Shown here: piece after piece, positions 17,586-25,057 of the stretch
How the letters are laid out: each line of letters begins with the position of its first letter
Position numbering within the stretch: position 1 is the stretch's first letter
Source of the DNA: Actinomycetes bacterium
Lineage (GTDB): Bacteria; Actinomycetota; Thermoleophilia; RBG-16-64-13
Direction of reading: 5' to 3'
Assembly (NCBI GenBank): GCA_024637035.1
Contig: JAGXFW010000030.1
Location: 1 to 64,000, forward strand
Length of the DNA stretch: 64,000 bases
Program-made: the position numbers and the translations under genes
Notes under the pieces: generated by a model
Seen by the model: only the letters and a program-made list of their open reading frames with translations
What the model was told of the DNA's origin: nothing
Database searches by the model: none

Positions 17586-18749
17586 ATGAAGCGCGGACCC
17601 ACGGGACGGTACGAAACCACCACCACCGCGGGCGACGCGGTGCGTGCTTACATACCTGCTCCCCTCCCGCCTGAGCCGCCGATCGACCTCCGTGGTGAGC
17701 GCCAGCGTTTGTTGGAACGGGCACTGCTCGCCTGCGGGCGGCTGGATGGTGTGACCGCCCTGTTGCCGGACCCGGACTTGTTCCTCTACGCCTATGTCAG
17801 GCGCGAGGCTGTGTTTTCCAGCCAGATCGAAGGCACCCAGTCGTCTTTGTCCGACCTGCTCCTGTTCGAGCTGGAGGAAGCTCCGGGTGTGCCCTTCGAC
17901 GACGTGGTCGAAGTGTCCAACTACGTCGCCGCGCTGGAGCACGGTCTTGCCCGGTTGCGCGGCGGGTTTCCGCTCTCCAACCGTCTGCTACGCGAGGTGC
18001 ATGAGCATCTGCTCTCGCGTGGGCGTGGCGCCGACAAGCAGCCCGGCGCTTTTCGCAGCAGCCAGAACTGGATCGGCGGCACCCGGCCCGGCAACGCTCA
18101 GTTCGTGCCGCCTCCACCGTATCAGGTGGCCGACTGCATGGCGGGTCTGGAACGCTTCATCCATACCGCAGACGACGGCCTGCCGGCCTTAGTCCGAGCG
18201 GGCCTTGCCCACGTACAGTTCGAGACCGTTCATCCCTTCCTCGACGGGAACGGGCGCGTCGGGCGCCTGCTGATTGCGCTGATGCTGTTCGATGCCGGCG
18301 TGCTGGCTCAGCCACTGCTCTATCTGAGCCTTCACTTCAAGCAGCACCGCCCTGAGTACTACCGCTTGCTGGATGCCGTGCGCCAGGACGGCGACTGGGA
18401 GGCCTGGCTCGACTTCTTCCTCGAAGGGGTGGCGGGCACGGCGCAATCCGCCGTTGACACCGCGTACCGGCTGCTCGCGCTGTTCCGCGATGATGCAGCA
18501 CGCGTGCAGGGCCTGGGACGCGCTGCCCCCAATGCCCTGCGGGTCTTCGACGCCTTCCGCGACCGACCCCTCGCCACCGTGAATGCCCTTGCGACGCGTA
18601 CCGGCGCCAGCTATCCGACCGTTGCCCGCGCGGTCGAAGCGCTGGAACGGCTCGACATCGTGCGCGAGATCACCGGCCGAAAACGCGAGCGCGTGTTCGC
18701 CTACGCGCAATACCTCGACATCCTCAATGAGGGGACGGAGCCGCTGTAG
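17586..18749 (+). CDS. Fic-domain AMPylase-family protein with C-terminal winged helix
   Basis: The 387-residue protein has a Fic_N region (about 30-110), the Fic core with HPFLDGNGRVGR at 216-227 (catalytic H216, phosphate-binding anchor intact), and a C-terminal winged-helix segment (about 320-370, VNALATRTGASYPTVARAVE). An inhibitory motif of the (S/T)xxxE(G/N) type is seen as S78-SQI-E82-G83, so this is a self-inhibited class II Fic enzyme. Such enzymes attach AMP to hydroxyl groups of target proteins; the target here is unknown. The nested palindrome just upstream may be its operator. It overlaps the DNA glycosylase gene by one base. Confidence 0.93.
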   Translation: MKRGPTGRYETTTTAGDAVRAYIPAPLPPEPPIDLRGERQRLLERALLACGRLDGVTALLPDPDLFLYAYVRREAVFSSQIEGTQSSLSDLLLFELEEAPGVPFDDVVEVSNYVAALEHGLARLRGGFPLSNRLLREVHEHLLSRGRGADKQPGAFRSSQNWIGGTRPGNAQFVPPPPYQVADCMAGLERFIHTADDGLPALVRAGLAHVQFETVHPFLDGNGRVGRLLIALMLFDAGVLAQPLLYLSLHFKQHRPEYYRLLDAVRQDGDWEAWLDFFLEGVAGTAQSAVDTAYRLLALFRDDAARVQGLGRAAPNALRVFDAFRDRPLATVNALATRTGASYPTVARAVEALERLDIVREITGRKRERVFAYAQYLDILNEGTEPL

Positions 18750-19411
18750 TGGGCGCAGGTGGTACCGCACGCGCTCAGTCGCCCAACAATCCACCTCGCC
18801 GTCTGACTCAGGCCTCGCTCGCAACGGGCGCGCGCTGGTTGGCGCAGCGGGACCCCGATCTCGGCGCCGTCGTCTATCGTCTTGGTGTTCCTCCGATGTG
18901 GGGGAGGAATCCCGGCTTCCCCGCCCTCGTTCAGATCATCCTCGAGCAGCAGGTGTCGCTGGCCTCGGCTGAAGCGGTCTACCGGCGACTCAAGCGCCAC
19001 CTCGGCGCCCTGACCCCTGCGGCGGTTCATGCAGCGCAGGTTGGCGGGCTGCGTGATCTCGGGCTGACCCGCCAGAAGGCCGCGTATTGCCATGGCCTGG
19101 CGGCACGCATCCTGGACGGGAGTCTCGATCTCACGGCGGTTTCCCGCGGGTCGGATGAAGCGGGGGGCAGGGTCTTGTTGGCGGTGCCCGGGCTTGGGCA
19201 ATGGAGCGTCGACATCTACTACCTCATGGCGCTGCGTCGTCCGGACATCTGGCCGCAGGGCGACTTGGCCTTGGCGGCCGCCCTACGCGAGATCAAGCGC
19301 CTCGACGCGCTTCCCACGAGGGGCGAGCAGCAGGTCCTGGCCGCAGACTGGGCTCCGTGGCGCTCGGTCGCTGCCCGGATCGCCTGGGCGCACTATCTGG
19401 CCGCGCGCTGA
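18749..19411 (+). CDS. DNA-3-methyladenine glycosylase II-like (HhH-GPD)
   Basis: This 220-residue base-excision repair enzyme belongs to the AlkA/HhH-GPD superfamily. The fold is marked by ALVQIILEQQVSLASAEAVY (about 52-71), the hairpin VPGLGQWSVDIYYLMALR (about 145-162) and the catalytic Asp in WPQGDLALAAAL (about 170). It lacks the iron-sulfur Cys set of endonuclease III, and so resembles the AlkA branch. GTG 18749 overlaps the Fic stop (TAGTG), implying coupled translation. The pairing of a Fic protein with a DNA-repair glycosylase is unusual. Confidence 0.88.
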   Translation: MGAGGTARAQSPNNPPRRLTQASLATGARWLAQRDPDLGAVVYRLGVPPMWGRNPGFPALVQIILEQQVSLASAEAVYRRLKRHLGALTPAAVHAAQVGGLRDLGLTRQKAAYCHGLAARILDGSLDLTAVSRGSDEAGGRVLLAVPGLGQWSVDIYYLMALRRPDIWPQGDLALAAALREIKRLDALPTRGEQQVLAADWAPWRSVAARIAWAHYLAAR

Positions 19412-19517
19412 AGGCGGCTTTGGTAGCATTGTCGGGCGGACCAGCAAGAGCTGCCGCCCAGGAGGCGGGTAGTGTGCCGCGGCTGGCCGACCAGACAACG
19501 GAGGGGGAACCTGGGTC

Positions 19518-20015
19518 ATGTGGAATCCGTTTGCCCGCAAGAGCGATCCGCTGCGAGAGTCAGCCGTGTCCCCCTACCCGATGTCTCTCGAGGACGTCTA
19601 CTCGGCGATGGAGCCCTATATGGCCGACGACAAAGCGATGGACTTCTTCTTTGAGTTCTACATCATGGAGGCCGTCGGGGCACTGCCCTCGGAGACCGTG
19701 GAAGCGCTCGACGAGTTCACACGGGAGAACGCGGAGGCTTTCGAGACCGGCGACTGGCGCTCCGAGGTGCACGACGGGTTCGGGCTCTCCGACACCATCG
19801 ACATCGCTATCCTCGACGTCTGGCTTCAGAACAGCGGGCCCGCGCGCCAGCAGGTCGACGCCTCCTACCCCTGGGATTTCGCCAAAGACTTCTCCGTCGA
19901 GTACTTCTCCAACGACGGTGAGATCGATGAGTGGGCCGACGGTGAACTGGAGGCAGCGAAAGCTCGCATCGAGGCAGGCTTCGATACTCCCGACTACCTG
20001 AAATGGAACACGTGA
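19518..20015 (+). CDS. Hypothetical acidic protein
   Basis: The 165-residue, very acidic cytosolic protein starts MWNPFARKSDPLRE. It contains long helices rich in Asp, Glu and aromatic residues (MDFFFEFYIMEAVGALPSET) and has no Cys. GGAGGGGGAACCTGGGTC precedes ATG 19518, with longer than optimal spacing. No family is recognised. Its stop overlaps the longest frame of the downstream lipoprotein. Confidence 0.65.
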   Translation: MWNPFARKSDPLRESAVSPYPMSLEDVYSAMEPYMADDKAMDFFFEFYIMEAVGALPSETVEALDEFTRENAEAFETGDWRSEVHDGFGLSDTIDIAILDVWLQNSGPARQQVDASYPWDFAKDFSVEYFSNDGEIDEWADGELEAAKARIEAGFDTPDYLKWNT

Positions 20016-20593
20016 TGCGTGTGCGGGGTCGACGCCAACCGCGAACATCTCCGCGAGTGGCTCCCGTTGGCGGACGCCAACACGGCTGCGACCCACACTC
20101 GGCAGTTCTTCGAGGCACGATCCGTCCCCGCAGAACGACGACCAGCCCCCTCACTGCGGCGCTCGCGACCGCTTGGGTCACCGCCGCCTCGGTCGCGGCC
20201 GTCATCGCTTGCGTGTTGGCCCTGGCCATGCTCGCCGGGTGCTCATCGAAGAGCGCACTCGATGGGACCAGCTGGAAGCTGGTGGGTTGGACGGTCAGCT
20301 CCCTCGACCCGAACGACTTCGAAATCACAGCGGCCTTTGCCGAGAGACTGATCTCGGGTGGGAGTGGGGTCAACACGTACAGCGGGTCTTACACGGCCGG
20401 TGGAGATGGAACGTTCGAAGTGGGGGAGATCGCCGGCACTCTCATGGGAGGTTCGGAACCGGCGATGCGCGCGGAGACCATCTACGTGACGCTGCTCGGG
20501 GAGGCTCGGTCCTTCGCTGTGTCGGACGCCACGCTGACCCTCTACGACGTAGGCGGCAACGAGTCGCTGATCTTCGAGTCCGCAGGCGGCTAG
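20003..20593 (+). CDS. META-domain (HslJ-like) lipoprotein
   Basis: The mature part reads LDGTSWKLVGWTVSSLDPND onward to the C-terminus and matches the META/HslJ beta-domain, preceded by a long hydrophobic signal and lipobox (ALAMLAGCSS, Cys near residue 77 from the first ATG). The true start is unclear. The first ~45 codons from ATG 20003 overlap a foreign acetyltransferase remnant in another frame, and no well-placed start with an SD precedes the signal sequence. The gene may have been fused to a new 5' end by the deletion that made the remnant. The function is unknown; META proteins are linked to heat or antibiotic tolerance. Confidence 0.7.
   Translation: MEHVMRVRGRRQPRTSPRVAPVGGRQHGCDPHSAVLRGTIRPRRTTTSPLTAALATAWVTAASVAAVIACVLALAMLAGCSSKSALDGTSWKLVGWTVSSLDPNDFEITAAFAERLISGGSGVNTYSGSYTAGGDGTFEVGEIAGTLMGGSEPAMRAETIYVTLLGEARSFAVSDATLTLYDVGGNESLIFESAGG
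20022..20120 (+). pseudogene. N-terminal remnant of a RimJ/RimL-type acetyltransferase
   Basis: In the frame offset from the lipoprotein, bases 20022-20120 encode CGVDANREHLREWLPLADAN and THTRQFFEAR. VDANREHLREWLPL is the signature N-terminal block of RimJ/RimL acetyltransferases, also seen intact at 16213-16770 (VDAERARLREWLPWVDAM). Nothing after it continues the family, so it is a fragment left by deletion. Confidence 0.6.
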
Positions 20594-20598
20594 GTACC

Positions 20599-21549
20599 GT
20601 GATCGTCCACCTGGTCGACGGCACCTACGAGCTCTTCCGTCAGTTCTACGGCCTGCGCCGAGGGAGGAAGGAAGCGCGTCCAGTGGACAGCGGTCCCTCG
20701 ACGACCGAATCGCCGCCCCCTGCCAGTGATCCCGCGGCTTCCGCCGAATCGCGGCTCGACGCCGCCAAGCCACCGGAAGACGCCGACCCGCCCCTCGACG
20801 CGGTTCGCGGTGTGCTGCACTTCGTCCTGCGCTTGTTGGAAGGTGGGGCGACCCATGTGGGGGCGGCCACCGATCACGTTATCGAGTCGTTCCGCAACGA
20901 CCTCTGGCCGGGCTACAAGACGGGGGCTGGGGTCGACCCGGAGCTCCGCGCCCAGTTCGGGCCATTGGAGGACGCCCTCACCGCCATGGGTGTCTCTGTG
21001 TGGGCCATGGTCGAACTCGAGGCTGATGACGCTCTTGCCTCGGCCGCCCGGCTGGCTGCCGCCGACCCCCGCGTGGACAAGGTCTCGATCTGGACGCCGG
21101 ACAAGGACCTCGGTCAGTGCGTGCGCGGAGACCGCGTGGTGCAGGTGGAGAGCCGCACCGGTACGATTCGCGACGCGGCCGCCGTCCGACGCAAGTTCGG
21201 CGTGGGGCCCGAGTTGATCCCGGACTACCTGGCCCTGGTCGGCGACTCTGCCGACGGGTATCCGGGCATCCGCGGCATCGGCGCGAAGACCGCCGCCGCG
21301 CTTCTGAACCGGCATGGCCCCATCGAGGAGTTCCCGCCCGATGTGCTCGGGGAGCGGATCGACGCCGCCCTTCTCTTCAAGAACCTGGCGACTCTCAGGG
21401 ACGAGTCGCCGCTCTTCGCCGACGTAACCGAGTTGGAGTGGCGTGGTCCGTCCGACGGATTCGAGGAGTGGGCCGTACGGGTCGGGGACCCGGGACTCCT
21501 GGAGCGGTGCCGTGCGCTCCGACAGCGCGATCGCTCCGAGCGTTCGTAG
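20599..21549 (+). CDS. Stand-alone 5'-3' exonuclease (PolI N-terminal domain type)
   Basis: GTG 20599 starts a 316-residue flap-endonuclease-family protein. It begins VIVHLVDGTYELFRQFYGLR, where the first metal-binding Asp and the Arg-rich region are seen. The VELEADDALASAARLA block (about 132-147) and WTPDKDLGQCV carry the acidic metal ligands, and GIRGIGAKTAAALL is the helix-hairpin-helix. Residues about 25-70 form a Pro/Ser/Ala-rich insert absent from usual family members. There is no polymerase domain. It probably removes RNA primers or flaps. The start is six bases after the lipoprotein stop. Confidence 0.9.
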   Translation: MIVHLVDGTYELFRQFYGLRRGRKEARPVDSGPSTTESPPPASDPAASAESRLDAAKPPEDADPPLDAVRGVLHFVLRLLEGGATHVGAATDHVIESFRNDLWPGYKTGAGVDPELRAQFGPLEDALTAMGVSVWAMVELEADDALASAARLAAADPRVDKVSIWTPDKDLGQCVRGDRVVQVESRTGTIRDAAAVRRKFGVGPELIPDYLALVGDSADGYPGIRGIGAKTAAALLNRHGPIEEFPPDVLGERIDAALLFKNLATLRDESPLFADVTELEWRGPSDGFEEWAVRVGDPGLLERCRALRQRDRSERS

Positions 21550-21712
21550 AGCAAGTTCTGTCCTTGTTGAGATCGTGCCGACGGCCGAGTGGCGGTAGGA
21601 TGGGGGCCGGCGATCGCCTCGTGGTCCCGCCCGCCGAGCGGCCGTGACGTGCGGCATCCGGGCGGGCATCAGGGATAGGCAGATCCGACGCGACGGCAAG
21701 TGAGGGCAGGAC

Positions 21713-22333
21713 ATGACCAAAGCGCACGACGCACTCGAACGGCTGCGGGAGGGGAATCTCAGATTCGCCGCGGACGAGGGTGGCGCCTACGCCGGCCTGA
21801 ACCGGGCTCGACGAGCTGAGTTGATCAAGAGCCAAGAGCCGTTCGCCATCATACTCGGGTGCTCCGACTCGCGTGCGCCCGCGGAGATCTTGTTCGACCA
21901 AGGGCTGGGAGATCTGTTCGTCATCCGCGTCGCCGGCAACCTCGTTGCTCCATCCCTGGTCGGAAGCGTCGAATTCGCCGCCGCACGCTTCGGCACGCGC
22001 TTGGTCGTGGTGCTCGGCCACTCGCAGTGCGGGGCTGTCGTGGCGACCCTGGAGGAGCTGGAGAAGCCGACGGCAGGCCAGTCGCCCAACATACGCAAGA
22101 TCGTCGATCGTATCCGGCCCTCGGTGGAAGGTCTGCTCCTAACAGACCTACGCAACGACCCGGGTGCCCTGGTTGCGCAGGCGGTGAGGGCCAACATCCG
22201 TGCCTCGGCCGACCATTTGCGCCACGGCTCGCAGTTGCTCGAGCGGCTCATCCGCGACGACGGCCTGCTGGTGGTGGGCGCGGAGTACTCGCTGGAGACA
22301 GGCGTGGTTGAGTTCTTCGACGGGGCGCACTGA
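21713..22333 (+). CDS. Beta-class carbonic anhydrase
   Basis: The 206-residue zinc enzyme interconverts CO2 and bicarbonate. Zinc ligands C50, H103 and C106 and the Asp-Arg dyad D52/R54 are present in ILGCSDSRAP and VLGHSQCGAV. Full length and motifs are normal for a clade B-type beta-carbonic anhydrase. It has no signal peptide. It is flanked by a 163-base spacer upstream and a GNAT gene downstream, so it is probably transcribed alone. Confidence 0.95.
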   Translation: MTKAHDALERLREGNLRFAADEGGAYAGLNRARRAELIKSQEPFAIILGCSDSRAPAEILFDQGLGDLFVIRVAGNLVAPSLVGSVEFAAARFGTRLVVVLGHSQCGAVVATLEELEKPTAGQSPNIRKIVDRIRPSVEGLLLTDLRNDPGALVAQAVRANIRASADHLRHGSQLLERLIRDDGLLVVGAEYSLETGVVEFFDGAH

Positions 22334-22466
22334 ATCGGCCAGGCGACCACGCCGGCTCAAGGCCCGCGCGAATTCCGTGGGCTGAGTCGGGGAACCCGGT
22401 TTCGTTGACTGAAGCGCCGGGAACGCCTGATGCAGAGAGGAACGCCGACGCGGCGAAGGGGACCCG

Positions 22467-22919
22467 ATGGCTGATGGCGTCATGAAGACCAGACTCATGA
22501 AGGCCGACGACTTCGATGCGGTCGTCGCCATCGACATGAGAGTGCTCGGCACTGCACGACCCGATTACTACGAGATGAGGTTCGAGAAGCTGTTCGGATC
22601 GCGCTACTACCTTCCCGCCTCGCTCGTGACGGAGACGGAAGACGGGACTGTCGTGGGCTTTGTGATGGGCGAGATCTACATGGGGCAATACGGCATCTTC
22701 CAGGAGGAAGCCACACTCGACACCATCGGCGTCGATCCCGACTATCAGAAGCTGGGCATAGGCGAGCGGTTGATCAACGAGTTCGTGGAGCACCTGAAGA
22801 CTCTCGGTGTTCGCAGGATCCACACCCTTGTCGGGCTGGACGACCCCAAGCTGATGCGCTTCTTCAACTCGAACCAGTTCGGACCGTCCAGCACTATTGC
22901 TTTGGAGCGCGCCCTCTGA
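22467..22919 (+). CDS. GNAT-family N-acetyltransferase
   Basis: This is a compact 150-residue GNAT protein. The acetyl-CoA loop is GVDPDYQKLGIGERLINEFV (about residues 91-110), followed by RRIHTLVGLDDPKLMRFFNS, typical of RimI-like families. GAAGGGGACCCG precedes ATG 22467. A strong terminator follows within 60 bases. The substrate is unknown. Confidence 0.88.
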   Translation: MADGVMKTRLMKADDFDAVVAIDMRVLGTARPDYYEMRFEKLFGSRYYLPASLVTETEDGTVVGFVMGEIYMGQYGIFQEEATLDTIGVDPDYQKLGIGERLINEFVEHLKTLGVRRIHTLVGLDDPKLMRFFNSNQFGPSSTIALERAL

Positions 22920-22975
22920 CGCTCTCCCGCTTCACGTTCCGCGCGCCCTGACTAAGGCTGGTGCATCATGTGAGG

Positions 22976-23007
22976 AAGGGCCGCCCCGTGGTGCGGGCGG
23001 CCCTTTT
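22976..23007 (+). terminator. Rho-independent terminator after the GNAT gene
   Basis: AAGGGCCGCCC and GGGCGGCCCTT form an 11-bp stem around a short loop, followed by TTTTC. This is the best factor-independent terminator in the window and separates the rightward GNAT gene from the leftward heme protein. Confidence 0.85.
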
Positions 23008-23089
23008 CGATTCGGCTATGGGGCTGGTGAGTCGGCCGGGTACGCGCTTGATGCGGTGTTCGGGCGGCCCTCAGCCTGAGACTACAACT

Positions 23090-24184
23090 CTAGTCGTCGT
23101 CCTTCTCTTGATGCTCGACATCTTCGGGCTTCTCGTAACCCTCGGGCTTGTCTTCCGCGGTAGCCCTTGCCGTGGTGACCGTCGTCTTCGGCGGGTTCGC
23201 CGTGGTGGTGCCGGTCGTGGTCTTGGGTTTCGAGTGGCAGTTCGTGCAGGTGCCCCGAGGGGGGTGCGGAGCGACTGCCGTCTGGGTGCCGGTTGTCGGG
23301 GTCGACGCCGTGGAGCCGCTAGTGCTCGCGGGTTTCGCCGCGGTCGTCGAACCTGTGGAGGAGCCCGTGGTGGCTCGGGGCGCGCTCGAGTGGCAGGTCG
23401 TGCAGGTGCCGCGAGGGCCATGAGGTGGTACTGCCTGGCCGCCTGTCGAGCTCGATGCCGCAGAGCCGGCGCCGTTCGAGGCATAGGGTCCTGAAGTCGT
23501 GGAAGAGCCGGACGAACCTCCAGATGCGGACGAGTGGCAGGTCGTGCAGGTGCCGCGAGGACCGTGAGGAGGAACGCCCGATTTGGTGCCGCCCGCTTGG
23601 GCGCCGCCGGCCTGGGTGCTTCCCGCCTGGGTGCCGGCCATCAGGAGCGATTGCCACGGGTTGGTCGGGCCCGCCCCTGGCGTGCCCGCGCCCACGACTA
23701 CCGTGACCTGGGGCACCGAGTCATGGCAGTCGGTGCAGGTGCCTCGAGGCTCATGAGGGGGTTCGGCGTCTCGGGTGACCGTCATCGGGGCACCGTTCCA
23801 GCTCGTCAGCGCCTGTATGGTCGCGGTCGTCACTGTGGAATCGGTGCTCGCGGCGGATGCATCGGTCAGGACCGTGTGACAGTCCGTGCAGGCACCCCGA
23901 GGTCCGTGGGACGGAACGTCTCCCTGTTTGATGGGCGGAGTCGCTTGAGCGAACGTCGCTGCCGTGACCACGGCGACGACAGCCATCGCTCCCACAGGCG
24001 CCAACACCATCAGTCGACGGCTCAGCCGGCGCCTCTTCGGCGCTGGTTTCTGTGGTGGCTCCGGCTCTGGCGCGGGCGCGGCCTTGCGCGGAGCGGGTTG
24101 AGCGATCGTCACGACCGCGGCCGCAGCCACGGCTGCTACCGGCGCCAGAAGCCAGACGCGGCGGCCCTTTCGGGACTTCGTCAT
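23090..24184 (-). CDS. Five-heme magnetochrome-like c-type cytochrome
   Basis: The 364-residue protein starts at 24184, with GGGAGG in the SD position. Two similar hydrophobic segments (about 9-28 and 59-83) flank a Pro/Lys linker. The remainder is a low-complexity Ser/Thr/Gly chain carrying five CxxCH sites, each inside the frame PHGPRG-x-C-T-x-CH (SHGPRGACTDCH, PHEPRGTCTDCH, two PHGPRGTCTTCH and PHPPRGTCTNCH). The first is preceded by TPPIKQGDVP, so the unit resembles the magnetochrome consensus known from magnetosome proteins. It is probably an extracytoplasmic electron-transfer protein anchored by its N-terminus. No magnetosome gene is nearby. The tail is highly charged. No cytochrome c maturation genes are adjacent. 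Confidence 0.85.
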   Translation of the reverse strand: MTKSRKGRRVWLLAPVAAVAAAAVVTIAQPAPRKAAPAPEPEPPQKPAPKRRRLSRRLMVLAPVGAMAVVAVVTAATFAQATPPIKQGDVPSHGPRGACTDCHTVLTDASAASTDSTVTTATIQALTSWNGAPMTVTRDAEPPHEPRGTCTDCHDSVPQVTVVVGAGTPGAGPTNPWQSLLMAGTQAGSTQAGGAQAGGTKSGVPPHGPRGTCTTCHSSASGGSSGSSTTSGPYASNGAGSAASSSTGGQAVPPHGPRGTCTTCHSSAPRATTGSSTGSTTAAKPASTSGSTASTPTTGTQTAVAPHPPRGTCTNCHSKPKTTTGTTTANPPKTTVTTARATAEDKPEGYEKPEDVEHQEKDDD

Positions 24185-24383
24185 AGGTGCCTCCCTTGGT
24201 GTTCTGAGTGGAGCGAACACAGATTCTCACTCGTGTGTTAGACCACCATGAGGAGTTGATGACAGTCTTTTCATGCTCTTCGGAAGGCCGACTGCCACGT
24301 GGGGGCGCGGTCCTCCGCGGGTTCTCTTTCGTGGTCTCCTTGGTCGAACGACCAGATACCCCGGAGGTTACCGGTGTCGGACT

Positions 24384-24848
24384 CTAGCAGGAGCCGGCCG
24401 CGAGCCGCTCGACCGCCGCGCGCCGATAGCGGAAGATGGCTCTGAGCTGCAGACCGATGAACGGGGCGGCCAGAAAGCCGAGCGGTCCAAAGGGGAGTAC
24501 GTAGTCCACCCGATCCTCCATGAGCACGCCGCTATCGTGCGGTACGAAGGTGTGCGTGTGCACCCAAGAGCGATAGGGGCCGCTGGTCTGAGTGTCGACG
24601 AAACCCCACCCGGGATTCGACCGCTCGATGAGTGTGTGCCACTCCAGAGGTACGCCGAAGAGGCTCAGTCGATACCGGATACGGCTGCCGGGCCTCAGCC
24701 GTCCGTCGGGCACCTCGAGGATGCGGAACCCGAGCCATGGCGGCGTGAGACGCTGCAGGTTCCGAGGCTCTTCGAAGTATGCCACCACCTCGGTCATCGG
24801 CAGGGGGATGACTTGGCGACGTATCAGGTGTCCGTGGGCGTAGGCCAT
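24384..24848 (-). CDS. SRPBCC-family ligand-binding protein
   Basis: The 154-residue protein belongs to the START/SRPBCC superfamily of hydrophobic-ligand-binding folds. It begins MAYAHGHLIRRQVIPLPM and has the expected PRNLQRLTPPWLGFRIL, PLEWHTLIERSNPGWGFVD and MEDRVDYVLPFGPLG segments. Starting at 24848 places a GGGGGA ribosome-binding site upstream. The reading frame is open much further upstream through tandem repeats, but that is not believed to be coding. Proteins of this subgroup often accompany photolyase or cell-surface genes. Function unknown. Confidence 0.88.
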   Translation of the reverse strand: MAYAHGHLIRRQVIPLPMTEVVAYFEEPRNLQRLTPPWLGFRILEVPDGRLRPGSRIRYRLSLFGVPLEWHTLIERSNPGWGFVDTQTSGPYRSWVHTHTFVPHDSGVLMEDRVDYVLPFGPLGFLAAPFIGLQLRAIFRYRRAAVERLAAGSC

Positions 24849-24855
24849 GGTGCTG

Positions 24856-24963
24856 GTATCCCCCGATCCCCCCGCGTTTCGAACCCGCGACCGTGTGGAG
24901 TGAACCCGCGACCGTGTGGAGTGAACGCGCGACCGTGTGGAGTGAACGCGCGACCGTGTGGAG
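24856..24963 (-). repeat. 13-base SD element plus four 21-bp tandem repeats
   Basis: Four 21-bp units (24881, 24902, 24923 and 24944, of the form GAACCCGCGACCGTGTGGAGT with C/G variation at one base) stand directly upstream of the SRPBCC gene. Between them and its start lies GTATCCCCCGATC (24856-24868), the same 13 bases found at 29758-29770 next to another tandem array. On the transcribed strand it reads GATCGGGGGATAC and supplies the SD. Confidence 0.88.
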
Positions 24964-25057
24964 CACCAGCGCGCGATAGAATGGTGCGGGCGTCGCGTGG
25001 AACGCTTGGAGCCGCACCTTGTCCGAGGTGCGGGCAAGCTGGGAGAGGGGGTTCGCG

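Noticed and set aside
18189-18824. A 211-residue frame opposite the Fic gene
   Set aside because: It is antisense to the verified Fic coding sequence and shows no start context or recognisable domain.
23090-24184. Magnetosome gene cluster
   Set aside because: Only the magnetochrome-like heme protein is present. No mamA, mamB, mamK or related gene is found nearby.
24881-24963. CRISPR-like repeats
   Set aside because: The units are contiguous with no spacers and have 21-bp length, so this is a plain tandem repeat.
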